A stretch of 64,000 bases of DNA from Elmis aenea (lineage: Eukaryota > Arthropoda > Insecta > Coleoptera > Elmidae), in assembly GCA_947652605.1 (NCBI GenBank), contig OX393577.1, forward strand, positions 57,560,108 through 57,624,107, read 5' to 3'. Below, piece after piece: positions 1 to 11,582 of this stretch. Within the stretch, counting starts at the first letter, position 1; the number at the start of each line of letters is the position of its first letter. Made by a program: the position numbers and the translations under genes. The notes under the pieces were generated by a model. The model worked only from the letters and a program-made list of their open reading frames with translations. It made no database searches and was not told the origin of the DNA.

Positions 1-41
1 TTGAGAAATCGATAATAAAAAACAATACCATTTGTTGCGTG

Positions 42-470
42 CAGGGGTTTGGAACGGAACGCGGAGGTGGAGCACGGAGCAATGTGTTTTTGCCCGGAGC
101 AGGAGCGGAGTCCGGAGCAAATAATTTTGATTGCTTCACTGCTCCAGTTTATTATGAACAATTTTTTATAAAACTACTTTTTGTCTGTTTTTCAATGTTT
201 GAAGATCAATAATTTGTTTTTTCAAACATTTATTTAACTTCACTTGTTTGTTAGCGTCAAATAATGTAATTTTTGACCAACTTCTACATATCCGATAAAA
301 TTAAAACTTTGTTTTTACAAACAATTTTTTTAATCAAAAAACTTTTTTTTATAAATTCTAAGAATATTTGGAGTATGGAGCGGAGCTGGTGCGAAGCCAG
401 AGCAGGCATTTTGATGCCAAAGCGGAGCTGAAGCGGAGCAATTAAAAAATCGGGCTGCTCCAAACCCCTG
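42..470. mobile_element. hAT-like MITE with 8-bp target duplication
   Basis: The element starts CAGGGGTTTGGA and ends TCCAAACCCCTG, an inverted terminal repeat. It is flanked by GTTGCGTG (34-41) and GTTGCATG (471-478), an 8-bp direct repeat with one mismatch, which is the hAT superfamily signature. The interior has many GGAGC/GCTCC words and no coding capacity, so it is non-autonomous. Confidence 0.75.
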
Positions 471-478
471 GTTGCATG

Positions 479-1535
479 CCTACTTTTTGAATGTTAATAC
501 AACTAAAATACAAAATTGGAAATTTACCATCCAATTATTTTGTAATTTTAAACAACTTTCTCCCATGCACTTTCTTTGTACCTGTTTAAATACGGGCACA
601 TTTTGTGAATCTGTGTGAAATTCACGTCATTTGATTTGTTTAACGGTTTTCGAAGACGGCTTATTGCTGTCCCGATAACAATATTACACAGTTTGCGTTA
701 ATGTGTTACGACTAAGCTTGTTAGGCGAATTTAATAAATATCAAGGTTATATAAAAACAAAGACACGATGAAGATATTTTTAAGTCATTAGTCGACGTTA
801 ATACTCTATATAGGTATTTAGTTCTTAAGTTCGTTATGTCAAGTAAAGGTTATGCAGTTTTACGGCATCTTTTAATTTATTTAGATCGTCCAAGGTATTA
901 TTCTTGGTCTCAAAATATTATATTTCAGTAAGCGGATAACATATAACCTCCCTTTCTTAAACGTGGCCTAAAAAAACTGTTAAGTTTCCTTAGAAGTTTT
1001 ACGCCCTTAAAGATATAAACCAAGTAGTCTGCTGTATACACTATACAATTTTAACAGTATGCATATTAGGACTCGTAAAACCTCCCTCTTATCGCTGTTT
1101 GCATAATTAATTTTACATAGCCAGTTGAAATTATTGATGTATTTGATGTAAACATAGTTTAGTTAATCCAAACATTTACAGTACTCGGGCCTTTAAATAT
1201 GTAATGGTGTCATTTTGTGGAGCTGCTGCATGCAAATAAAACATGCTTCATTTATTTAAAAAATTAAATGAATGTTAACATTGCTTACTCTAAGTAATGC
1301 GGCAATTTAGTTGAAATAAACTTTTTATTAACCAATAACAAGTATGCAAAATTTTCATAAGTCAAAATAATATAACGTAGTTTTTTTTTCGAGAATTCTT
1401 CTCAAATTTTTTTTCGAGAAGCAAGTGAAATTTGTTTTTCTTATTTCTCCAAAACTTTATTTTTTGGAAGTCGAGGTAGGTATTGTTAGGGTAGGTATCT
1501 CTATAAACAGGGCAAGGACAAGTTTCTGTTGTATA
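479..1535. other. No gene recognised
   Basis: AT-rich sequence between two MITEs. I see no long open frame, repeat array or RNA gene. A short open frame on the minus strand near 1362-1622 is only part of the foldback arm that begins at 1536. Confidence 0.5.
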
Positions 1536-3050
1536 CAGGGTGGTGCTTTTTTCGATGCTCACCATTGCTATCTTGGAAACGGTAAGAGATACAAGGTCGG
1601 TTAAATTAGAGAAAAGTTGCACATTTTTATGGCGATGAAGAATCTGAAAAGAAATTCTGGATATCTTGATTCGTTTTTGATTTTTTTACAAAAATACTGA
1701 AAAATGTGATTTTAGAAAAATATTAATATCTTCCCTACCATTGACGCTATTTCATTTAAACTTGGTAATTCTATGTTTTTCATCGTCCTGGGTTTAATGA
1801 CGTCAACAGAAATTTTCTAAGCCTTTAAGATTTCAAGTTGCGATAGTCAACTTTTTTATTTCTTATGGCCGCCATATTGGATTTTTACACCATCAGACAG
1901 ACAAAAAATTAGCTTTTCAGATTGGTAACCAACATACCTTTTTTCTTTCAAAAAAATTGTAAAAATTTTAAAATTTGTGTAAATAATTCATAAAACCGGG
2001 AATGCTCTGAAAAACAATTGAAATTATAATATAAATAAAAGTGACAGCATTCTATAGGTCTAATAAAATAACGAAATGACAATAAATTGAAAACACCAGA
2101 TAAATAATTATTTCAATTGTTTAAAGTGCGCGCCTTTATGTATGATGTAGTGGGTTAGTCCTCAAATTCATTTCGTCCACTGCCTTTAGGATAGTTTGTC
2201 TCGAAATAGAGTCGAAAGCATTTTTGATTTTACGGCGAAGAAGTTCAATATTTTCCGTTACGGGTTGCATAAACAACATCAATGTAAAAGTAATCCATAG
2301 GCGTTAAACATGGCGATCGCGGAGGCCAATGAACAGGACCAAACGTACCAAGTCATGAATTTTGAAAGCGTAAATCTAAATTAATATCCTTTTACAATGC
2401 GGGCGTTGTGAGGACCAGCTCCTTCTTGCTGAAACTACTGATGATTTTGAATTATTAATAATGGCAATTCGCCTAACATATCTTCTAAATATGTTTCCAA
2501 CAATCTTAATTTCGTTATCATTAGACCAATAAAATGTTCTGTAGCTTTTATTTATCTCATAGTTTCAATTGTTTTTCAGAGCATTCTCGGTTTTATGAAT
2601 TATTTACACAAATTTTAAAATTTCAACAAGTTTTTTGCAAGAAAAAAGGTATGTTGGTTACCAATCTGAAAAGCAAATTTTTTTGTCTGTCTGATGGTGT
2701 AAAAATCCAATATGGCGGCCATAAGAAATAAAAAAGTTGACTATCGCAACTTGAAATCTAGAAGGCTTAGAAAATTTCTGTTGACATCATCAAACCCAGG
2801 ACGGTCAAAAACATAAAATTACCAAGTTTAAATGAAATAGCGTCAATGGTAGGGAAGATATTAATATTTTTCTAAAATCACATTTTTCAGTATTTTTGTA
2901 ATAAATCAAAAACGAATCAAGATATCCAGGATTTCTTTTCAGATTCTAAATCGCCATAAAAATGTGCAACTTTTCTCTAATTTAACCGACCTTGTATCTC
3001 TTACTGTTTCCAAGATAGCAATGGTGAGCATCGAAAAAAGCACCACCCTG
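1536..3050. mobile_element. Foldback element derived from a Tc1/mariner-type transposon
   Basis: The ends are CAGGGTGGTGC and GCACCACCCTG with TA on both outer sides. The arms, about 1536-2000 and 2600-3050, are long imperfect inverted repeats. The centre holds a decayed transposase on the minus strand (2130-2465). TA flanks and the transposase family agree. Several small open frames in the arms are mirror images of each other and are not genes. Confidence 0.75.
2130..2465 (-). pseudogene. Tc1/mariner-superfamily transposase remnant
   Basis: Reading the minus strand gives FQQEGAGPHNARIV, then after a gap HWPPRSPCLTPMDYFY, then in another frame an RRKIKNAFDSI segment. These match the C-terminal part of the DDE domain of insect Tc1/mariner transposases, where the usual motifs are QQDGA-x-x-H and WPPRSPDLTP. 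The family catalytic Asp of QQDGA reads Glu here, and at least one frameshift lies after the PPRSP block. The N-terminal HTH region and the first catalytic Asp were not found. It sits in the middle of the 1536-3050 foldback and is the relic of its autonomous parent. Confidence 0.7.
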
Positions 3051-3052
3051 TA

Positions 3053-4905
3053 TACGGTCGAGTTTCGCTTGCCACAAGGCTGCGACCTCCAGATTTTATA
3101 TAGTTTGCATAGACATCATAGGCAGTTGTACACATTTTTTTTTTTCTTGCGTGTTCAGAGTATTTAAGTATGATCCAAGACCTTAAAAGACATTAGTGAT
3201 AGTTGTGTAAGTTATTACCACGCGTAAATTTCATAAGTTAAGTTAAATACAATTATTTTTTTCGTCTTTCCCGCTGTGTGATAAGCCCTGGCCAAGGAAG
3301 AAACTTTTTTACTAAACTGAATCTTAAAATCCATGCACTCTTTATTGCTAAAGGCCTTTAAAATACGAGATAAATCATAACATAAAAATGCCTTCGGTTA
3401 AATAAAAATGTTTAATTCTTCCGCTATTTTAGGAAATTAGTAAACTGTTTTCTAACCAACTTCACGTTGACAGTTAAACCTCAATTTTATTCTCATAAAA
3501 TTTTTGCGTGGCTCTCATAATATCAAACTTATTATTTGAATTTCAGTGTCCTGCACTGCTGTTTTAAATACAATGAATAAAAACTAAATTGTACCCAATT
3601 GCATCGTTGATCCTATTACCAATATTGTGAAAAATCACATTACACGCAATAAATAAAAGTAATGCTGCGGATTTAGTCTACAGAGATTTAAATAGTGCAT
3701 TTTGGATGCTGCGTTTATAGACATGTTTTAAATTATTGGTATGGTCAGGTCGGGTTTATTTGAAGCTAAATTGTTTTTACATGTACGCAAACACTTGCTT
3801 GTATAACAAACTTCGACAAAAAATAGTATACATAAATTGCGCCTTTTTATTTCGCACAGATGTGTTTTAAATTGAAATTCCTTGTACAAACAATTAAATT
3901 GAATATTTTTTGTTGTTATAAATTGAGGGTTTATGTTTATAATTCTGGCACTTTAAATGTAAGTGTACAAATTTCAAACATTTTTTAAAATGTACAATAT
4001 GTAGCAAATATAACAACGACTACCTAGATTATCTTGTTAAATAATTTTAACTAACCATAAACAGTGAAAGATGATATGCGCAATTATACAGGGATGCGCA
4101 AAAGTATGGAAACAAACAAATATCTAGAACACTATTAACAATATTACAATTAAATTTAATATCTGACCGTTGTCGTACAAATGAAGATTGAGAAGCAAAT
4201 AAAATAAATAGCTTTGATTTATTTTTTAACCCTGCATAACCATTAAGTTTTGTCTTAGTAAAAGAGGCAACGCAAGATTTAAAATAATTACGTCAATAAC
4301 GTATTTATTTCTTTTTGCATTCATTTCACTTACTTAGCGAATCTTTTAAATAATTTAAAGTCGGATCTGTTTCATTTATCCTCAAGACGCTAAATTTCTT
4401 GTTTCTGTTATGTTCTGAAGTAGGTAGGTTAAGTCCTTACTCAAGTCTCCATATCCGATAAGTGTTTTGAAACGAGATATCACAACTAGGGGAAAGCCAA
4501 TAACTTTATTGTTATTTTATTTGTGTAAATACGAAAAGAGACTAACTTTAGTAAATAACATACTCCAGAGGATATAAATATGATGAAACAGCAGGTTATT
4601 TTCATATTTTTTGCCAGTTATTGCAACAAAAGAAACAAAGTATTGGATACAGAGCCTGGGGTTATATAAAACAATATTTTCAAAGATGGTAAGAAAACAT
4701 AAACAGTAAAACTCGACCAATAACATATTTAACCTAACCATTTTATCAATAAAAATGAAATGGTGGTATTGTTTGTGTTTTTATCTAAACATTTACCTGT
4801 ATCAAACGATATAAAAACTAAAGTATATTTTCAATTTATTGAGTAGTTTTGCTGCAATTTTCACACATATATTATTACAAATATAAACTAAACATACATT
4901 TTGTT
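3053..4905. other. No gene recognised; one dispersed-repeat end
   Basis: AT-rich DNA. At about 4088 the motif CAGGGATGCGCAAAAGTATG begins a dispersed repeat also seen at 22,566 and, diverged, at 41,465. I see no coding signal in the rest. Confidence 0.45.
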
Positions 4906-5923
4906 CACAATTCACAAACACAGCACTGACGTTTTACTTTACCATCAGCTGATCTTGGACAAATAAAACAATATTGTTGGATCCGTCTGGCGGTTCACGT
5001 TGTTTTGAATGTCTCAGAGCCTCTAAACCATACTGAACAATTTTCTGAAAATTTGGTTGTTGTACACGATTTTGTATGTGTGGTTGGACTAATTGTCTTC
5101 CCAATTCTATAGGAAATCTTCTTCGGCAAGCTTTATGTTTATTATTCTAATCGGGATAATTTTTACTTGGAGAATATAAGCTGCAACACCTGCTATATCT
5201 AGCAAATTGAGAAATAAATGTTTCTGGCCATCTTCTTGTTTTACGTCTGCAACTGTAATTGGCCACTAAATGGTCCATGGTATCTTCTCCCCATTGTGTC
5301 TACTATAATGATGTATTATTTCTAGTTTGTTGGCTTTTCCAAAACTTGCAGGATGGTTGCGCATAGTTAAAATTAGAATTACTGCTTTTTTTTCGGTGCA
5401 CAAGTTAGTTTATCAGAGAAGCCACACACCAAAGAATTTATTTCTCGATTTTTGTTTGGGAACATTTCAGGAGTTATTTCCTTCTTATTATGTCTCATTG
5501 TTCCCACTATAGTTATTCTGTTTTCAAGTAAATATTTTGCTAGTGGGGACTGCTTGTAAGATAATTGTCTGTTGCAACATTTCTTCCGGAATTTTTTCAT
5601 TTAGATATTAAGTCACGTACAACTGTTTCGCCCTGATTTACATCTCGTGGTTCTCCAGGTTGTTTTCCAAGATGGATTTGTCCTTTTAGAAGATAGGCAT
5701 TCTCTGCATCGCAAATCCACCAAATTTTAATTCCATATTTAGATGGTTTCCATTTCATATATTTCCCAAAAGAACAACACCCTCTAAAACCCAATAGTTG
5801 TTCATCAATCGTCAAGTTGGTGATTCCCCTAAATATGGGTATAATCTTGAGTATAAATTGCCGATGTGAACTATGAATCATATGTACATTCCAAACAAGT
5901 ATATTTATAACCGATGTATTCAA
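4906..5923 (-). pseudogene. piggyBac-type transposase, truncated and frameshifted
   Basis: Minus-strand blocks occur in the order of a piggyBac transposase. First comes LTIDEQLLGFRG, followed by KYGIKIWWICDAENAYLL (5597-5923). Then comes a TTIVGT-like stretch with NKKEITPEM and NREINS (5379-5600). Next is NYSCRRKTRRWP near the third catalytic Asp region (about 5160-5270), and last a C-terminal segment ending in a Cys-rich cluster (CFICP...QCCVCEL, stop at 4906-4908) like the family's Cys-rich C-terminal domain. Blocks are in different frames, so several indels broke the gene. The N-terminal third is absent; the sequence is lost where the LINE begins near 5,960. I see no clear piggyBac terminal repeat or TTAA duplication. 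Confidence 0.85.
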
Positions 5924-6029
5924 GAAAATGCAAGTAATACCTGAATTCGCATGTCAAAACGTTGGGGTTCTTATTTATTTATTTATTTATCCGGACCTCT
6001 TCTACCTTTCAGTGTAGAGGTTTTGCGGT

Positions 6030-9000
6030 TCATCCTAGCCTTTTCTTGCATACTTCTTTCCATTTTTTCCTGTCCTTTGCGATCTCACTGGCACTGTTCC
6101 ACTCGCTGTCCCTCTTCGCTAATACCTCCGACACTTGATTATCCCACGTTTTTCTGGGGCGTCCTCTTCCTTTTTTCTTCACCTTAACTTTCCATACTTT
6201 CTTTGCTGTCCTTGTGTCCGGCATCCTCACCATGTGTCCCCACCAACTTAGCTGCTTTCTTTCTATCTTTTCTTGTAATGACTCTACTCCCAGGCGCTCT
6301 CTTATTATTTCATTCTTTATTCTGTCCCTCTTTGTTACCCCTAGTGTCCTTCTCAGGAATTTCATCTCGCATGCTGTCAACATGGATTTGTGTCTCTCTG
6401 TTAGATTCCATGACTCTGCTCCATATACCAAGACTGGTACAAAAACTGTGTTGTATATCTTAATTTTTGTCGGTCCACTAACTTCCCTCTTATTTATAAA
6501 AGGCTTTTGCAATGCATAGAATACCCTGTTTGCCGCGTTTATACGGTTGTTTATCTCCCTATCCATGTATCCATCGTTCTCTATCATCGAACCCAGATAT
6601 TTTATGCATTCCACTTGTCTTATTTTATCATTATCGATCGTTATCTGAGTATCCATGCCTGCATCTCCCACCACCATTATTTCTGTCTTATTTATGTTCA
6701 TCTTCATGTTGTATTCGTCTAACTCTGTTTTCCAACGTCTTATATTTTCTACTAGGTTCTTCTTGGAAGCGGCACATAGTATGAGGTCATCAGCATACAT
6801 TAATTCTTTAACTTCAACTGGTTGTAAGTTTCTGTATCCTATGGCTACTCCTTTCGTCCTATTTTTTACCTCCTTTGTTACCTCATCCATGATTACAATA
6901 AATAACAGCGGGCTCAGTACGCTGCCTTGCCTGACTCCCTTTTTAGTTACAATGGCTTTTGTACTATAGTTTTTAATTCTTATTATGTTACTTGTTCTCT
7001 TGTAGATACTTTTTATGGCTTCAGTTAGCTCTTTTGGTGTCCCTCTTCTTTCCAACACATTCCATATTTTTGCTCTATCTACCGAATCAAAGGCCTTTTG
7101 AATGTCTATAGCACACGTATATATTTTCTCCCCTTTTCTTATTGTTTTTTCGCTAATTTGTCGTAATGTGAAAATCCACTCTTGGGCATTCCTTCCTTTT
7201 CTAAAACCGGCTTGAGTGTCTTCAAGCACCGGCTCGATTATAGTCCTCAGCCTCTTTTCCAGTATTCTTTCATATACTTTATTGGCCATACATAATAACG
7301 ATATGCCCCTGTAGTTTTCACATACCATTTTATCACCTCGTTTGTGTAACGGAATTACAATAGCTGTTTCCCACCTACTTGGAATCCTCTTATCCTGCCA
7401 TGTCTTATTTAGTATTTGTTTCAATATTTTTTCCCCCTCTTCTCCCATCTTCTTTAACATTTCGGGTTTAATGTTATCAATTCCAGCGGCCTTCCCATTT
7501 TTTAACATCCTTAGTGCAACTTTGACTTCTTCTGACGAGATTTCCTCTTGGTATTCATTTAGCACTCTAGCCATTTTTCCTTGATTGTTGATCCTTTCTT
7601 CCGTTTTATCTATCTGTTCTGTTCCTTCCAACACTTCACTAAAATATTCTTGCCATCTTTCTTTTATTTCTTCCTCGCCCTTTAACAACTTGCCACTGTT
7701 ATCTTTCACCCATTGTATGTTCGGTTCTTTCTCCCTTCTGAGTCCTTTTAGCATAGTATATAGTTTCTTTCCATTTCCTTCTCCTCCTTTTTCCAGCTCT
7801 TCTCCAAACTTTTCCCATGCTTCGTTTTTCGCCTTCCAAACTTTTTCTTTCACCAATCTTCTCTGCCACTGATACCCAGCATAGTCCTCTTTTGATTTTG
7901 ATGTGAGATACTTTCGCCAGCACTTCTTTTTCCTTTCTACTGCCTGCCTTACTTCGTTATTCCACCATGGCGTTTGCTTCTTCCTGTTGGATTTCTTTAC
8001 CACACCACACACTTTCTCTGCTGCTTTAATTATCGCTTCCTCAAAACTATTCCACATCTGTTCCAGTTCATCCGACAACCAGTCGTTTCTTCTTGCTTCC
8101 AACTCTTTCCTCACCTCAACTTGGTATTTCCTTATGTACTCTTCATTTAATAGCTTGTAACTTCTTATGCTCTTGTGTTCTATCTTTTCCGAGCAATCCA
8201 GCTTATTTATACTCTCCTTCCATTGTAACTTTGCTTCCACCAAATAATGGTCACTTCCTATTTCAAATTGCCGTTTTACCCTTACATCCTTTACTTTTTT
8301 ACGATCTGTTTTCTTCATTACTAGTAAGTCTATTATCGACCTTTCGTCTCTGCTCTCCACTACTCTTGTATACTTGTGTATCTCTGCATGCTCAAACACG
8401 GTATTTGCCACGAAAAGATCATTTACTATGCAGAAATCTATTATTCTTCGCCCATTCGCGTTCAATGCACTTTCCCCATACCTTCCCACTGTTTTCTCAG
8501 CTGCCCTTACATTATTTCCTACCCTTCCATTAAAGTCTCCACCAATAATGAAACTGTCCTTAATACTGTCCACATGTTCTTGCAGACTCACCCAAAATTT
8601 ATCTTTTTCTGCCTTAGTGTCCGATTCGTTAGGAGCATACACAATTATTATCTGCACTATTTCTTTCTTTTCCACTTCGTATTGTACGCTCATTAACCTT
8701 TCACTAATTAATTCCCAACTTTTAATACTTTTTAGATTATTTCTGTGTATTAAACACGCTACCCCAGCTTGCCCCCACATATGCTTCTCCACTCCTGAGT
8801 AAAATAACCCGTGACCACCTTTTACTATTTTAAACCCTTTCTCTTTTAATTTCGTTTCTGTAATGATCAATAATTGTACCTTTGCCTCCTCGAATTCCTC
8901 CACCAATTCTTCCTCCTTATCCTTTATCCCCCTGATGTTCCAAATACCTAATTTCCAATCTTTACATTCCTTTTCCTTATTCATTTTCCTGTCCTTTGCA

Positions 9001-9089
9001 TTGTCCGTCCTCTTACTTATCGCATCCGGGGGGTTCGCTAGTTTTTTTTGATGTACTTCAATTCCTGAGTCCCTTGGTTCCATTTCCAA
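6030..9089 (-). CDS. LINE ORF2: EEP endonuclease plus reverse transcriptase
   Basis: This 1,019-residue protein nicks target DNA and copies the element RNA by target-primed reverse transcription. The endonuclease fills about residues 46-285: WNIRG near 50-54, TETK near 77-80, GGDFNG at 183-188 and GSDH at 278-281, the metal-binding and catalytic motifs of the exonuclease/endonuclease/phosphatase fold. The reverse transcriptase fills about 570-860: IDIQKAFD at 661-668, RQGSVLSPLLF at 720-730 and the active-site YADD at 765-768. A basic tail with GRGRPRKTW follows. Every key residue I looked for is present and there is no stop, so this copy is young. The Met at 9,089 overlaps the end of ORF1 (stop at 9,038) by about 50 nt in another frame, a common LINE arrangement. 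Confidence 0.93.
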   Translation of the reverse strand: MEMEPRDSGIEVHQKKLANPPDAISKRTDNAKDRKMNKEKECKDWKLGIWNIRGIKDKEEELVEEFEEAKVQLLIITETKLKEKGFKIVKGGHGLFYSGVEKHMWGQAGVACLIHRNNLKSIKSWELISERLMSVQYEVEKKEIVQIIIVYAPNESDTKAEKDKFWVSLQEHVDSIKDSFIIGGDFNGRVGNNVRAAEKTVGRYGESALNANGRRIIDFCIVNDLFVANTVFEHAEIHKYTRVVESRDERSIIDLLVMKKTDRKKVKDVRVKRQFEIGSDHYLVEAKLQWKESINKLDCSEKIEHKSIRSYKLLNEEYIRKYQVEVRKELEARRNDWLSDELEQMWNSFEEAIIKAAEKVCGVVKKSNRKKQTPWWNNEVRQAVERKKKCWRKYLTSKSKEDYAGYQWQRRLVKEKVWKAKNEAWEKFGEELEKGGEGNGKKLYTMLKGLRREKEPNIQWVKDNSGKLLKGEEEIKERWQEYFSEVLEGTEQIDKTEERINNQGKMARVLNEYQEEISSEEVKVALRMLKNGKAAGIDNIKPEMLKKMGEEGEKILKQILNKTWQDKRIPSRWETAIVIPLHKRGDKMVCENYRGISLLCMANKVYERILEKRLRTIIEPVLEDTQAGFRKGRNAQEWIFTLRQISEKTIRKGEKIYTCAIDIQKAFDSVDRAKIWNVLERRGTPKELTEAIKSIYKRTSNIIRIKNYSTKAIVTKKGVRQGSVLSPLLFIVIMDEVTKEVKNRTKGVAIGYRNLQPVEVKELMYADDLILCAASKKNLVENIRRWKTELDEYNMKMNINKTEIMVVGDAGMDTQITIDNDKIRQVECIKYLGSMIENDGYMDREINNRINAANRVFYALQKPFINKREVSGPTKIKIYNTVFVPVLVYGAESWNLTERHKSMLTACEMKFLRRTLGVTKRDRIKNEIIRERLGVESLQEKIERKQLSWWGHMVRMPDTRTAKKVWKVKVKKKGRGRPRKTWDNQVSEVLAKRDSEWNSASEIAKDRKKWKEVCKKRLG

Positions 9090-10502
9090 ATTTCCTCGTC
9101 AATTATTAGTTTTTGATAACCAACTTTAACCTTTTTTCCTTTTACTCTCTCTTCCTGCGCAATTTTCCTGATCTTTGCTTGTATTTCTCTTTCCTGTTTA
9201 GTCATGTCATCATTTATATACAGGGTGTAGACTCGGATCACGCAACATAGCAATTTCAATGGTAAAATTTTAAAAGTCGAATTCTTGCTCCGCTAATTAT
9301 TTTAGAAAAAAAGTGCAAATACGTTTTTTGTAGAGAAAAAAATTCTGTATCCATAAATGTAATCAATATTACTTTTTCGTTTTCCAAAAACAGAAAAATA
9401 AGCAAATTAAAAAACGCGTTTTCGCGAAAATCTGTAGTGCCTTGGAATTATGCTACGACAACTGCCCATCTTACTAACACTTACTGTCACTTTGACGTTT
9501 GAAGTTTATTCTTAATTATCATTTTTATTATATCTTGCAATGAAAACATAACTAATTGTGTAAAATAAATGTTTGATAAAATATAAAGGATAATTAAGAA
9601 TGAATTTCGCGTCAAAGTGACAGTATAAGTGACATTAGGCTGGGCAGTTGTCATACCATAATTCCAAGGCACTACAGATTTCTGTCCAAACGCGTTTTTT
9701 AATTTGCATAATTTTGAGTTATTGGAAAATGAAAAAGTAATATTGATTACATTTATGGATACACAATTTTTTTCTCTACAAAAAACGTATTTGCACTTTT
9801 TTTCTAAAATAATTAGCGGGGCAAGAATTCGACTTTTAAAATTTTACCATTGAAATCGCTATGTTGCGTGATCCGAGTCTACACCCTGTAGATATTTTCT
9901 CCTCTCATATTTTTTAATTTACTTTTGTTTTTCATTACGGTAATCTTATCTTCCATACTATTAAATTCGATCCAGCAGGTTTTATGTCCAATTTTCTTTG
10001 CCTTGTTTATTTTCACTGTGATTCCCAGTTCTTTCTCTATGAAGTTTACCATTTTTTCTTCTATAGTGTTTTGGTCGCTGTCATGCATTTGTAGGCCCTG
10101 AACTATTGCATTTTTTCTTCGTTTTTCCCCTTCGAGCTTTTCTATTCTTTCATTAGTCCGAAAGACCTCTTTCTTCAGATCATCTACTTCTTTCGTAACC
10201 CTTTCATTAACTTCCTTTAGTTTTTTAAATTCTTCTTTGGTTTCCCTCTGTTCGACTCTTAGTTCTTTTATTTCACGTTTTAGTATTCTCATATCATCAC
10301 CGGTTTTGCGTTGTTCTTCTTTTATTACTTTCACGTCTGCTGCCAAGTCTTTCATCATTTTCATCATTTGTCCCAACATATCTTCGCTAGAACCTTCTCC
10401 TTTTTTTGGTGATCTATGTGTCTTTTTGGATTTTTGGAAGTGTTCCTCTCCTTCTTCCCTCTTCCTCTTTCCTTCATCTGTTGTGTATCCATCAGAATTC
10501 AT
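9038..10502 (-). pseudogene. LINE ORF1 (coiled coil plus RRM-like), split by a foldback element
   Basis: The first part (10,502 to 9,889) codes about 204 residues. It has an acidic and basic head, a long heptad-type coiled coil (about residues 45-130, rich in Lys, Glu and Leu) and then RRKNAIVQGLQ, the start of an RRM-like RNA-binding domain as in LINE ORF1 proteins. The frame breaks at ENIY, where the CAGGGTG foldback enters. The frame continues past the insertion as INDDMTKQEREIQ (9,220 to 9,038), a typical ORF1 C-terminal motif. ORF1 proteins coat element RNA. The insertion puts stops in the reading frame, so this copy should not make a full ORF1 protein, although ORF2 is open. Confidence 0.85.
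9221..9888. mobile_element. 668-bp foldback element inserted in LINE ORF1
   Basis: The ends are CAGGGTGTAGACTCGG and CCGAGTCTACACCCTG, with TA on both outer sides. Arms of roughly 280 bp pair almost completely, meeting near 9,550. There is no coding capacity. It is younger than the LINE it interrupts. Joining the flanks without removing one TA keeps the ORF1 frame, so either the TA duplication lost two bases or the duplication is not simple. Confidence 0.85.
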
Positions 10503-10702
10503 TTTGTTTGTTTTACCTCAATACTCTCCTAGGCCGACCCTGTCTTTTCTTTCCAGTCACCTTGCAAGTCTCGCTATTATCTCCAATCGAGTAAAAAACC
10601 CGTCAGGGGTCAGAAACTTAATCTTTGTCGGTGCACCTTATTTATCTTCAACAATTTATTTATTTATCTTAACACGCGTTATTAACCTTTTACACAGCAC
10701 TT

Positions 10703-11582
10703 AAACGTGTACTTATCAATTATTTGCTCGTAACCTCCCAGATAATTGGGTTTGATTACGGAGCCCAAATTTCCACACACTGTTAAACTGATTTCACGTA
10801 ATGTTTTTTCTTAAAAACCCCGAATATCCAGTAACGTAACTGTTGTGTTTGCTTTAGCGTAATAATTGTTACGTACACTACAACAAATATGAATGCAGTG
10901 AAAGATGGCTAAAACAGTAACGAAAAATGTCCTAGAGGCACTAATTACAGGTATTAAAAAAAAATTATTATCAACATAAACAAAGGCTTGGGGTCCGCAA
11001 GAACCCCTCTGTTGGCCATTTGAAAGCTAAAGGTTTACCTAGCGAACGTTAACTGTAGCAAAAAAAATTAATATAACTTAAGTGTCGTCTATAAAAATTA
11101 ATTATGATACAGCTCATAAAAGATGTACGCAGGATGATAGATTAACAGCTTCTACTAATTCATTTGATACTTGTAGATGTCACTACTAATAAATTTTATA
11201 GCTTCGGCTGTTGTATAAATAATCTTTAGTAGCCGCGCGTGAACTCTATCAACGCTTTACAAAGCATAATCACCCCAATTTATAGCCAACTATTATAAAT
11301 TCTGCGTTATTTTTGCCAATATTTCGTGACTAGTTCTAGTAACTTACAAAGTAATCTGAATGTTTCAGTGTAGCAGAACAATTACCAACCAAAATGGAGT
11401 GTTATGACTTCAGACGGCCTCTATCTTTTCCATCTGCTACTTTAGTAGTGCTACACAACCAAAGCAACTTGTAAGCATGCAATGAATGTAATGAAGAAAT
11501 TATAAAATACTTTAGACGAAATATTACCCCTTGAGGAACATATATTGATTAAAACGTTTGAAAAAAAAGCGTTTTAGTTTAC
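10703..11582. other. No gene recognised
   Basis: AT-rich flank behind the LINE. I looked here for the missing N-terminal part of the piggyBac transposase and did not find it. Confidence 0.4.

Larger units (their letters stand above)
5960..10700 (-). mobile_element. Non-LTR retrotransposon (LINE), near full length, minus strand
   Basis: On the minus strand the order is 5' region, ORF1 (from 10,502), ORF2 (9,089 to 6,030) and a short 3' end that closes in repeated ATAAATAAAT (plus strand ttatttattt near 5,970-5,990), a usual LINE microsatellite tail. ORF2 is uninterrupted; ORF1 is split by a foldback at 9,221-9,888. The 5' boundary is uncertain, somewhere between about 10,550 and 10,750. The C-terminal layout (AESW...WWGHMVRM...GRPRKTW) resembles RTE-like and related elements of insects; the clade is not certain. 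I found no target duplication. Confidence 0.85.

Noticed and set aside
6203..8802. Many plus-strand frames across the LINE
   Set aside because: They are shadows of the intact minus-strand ORF2.
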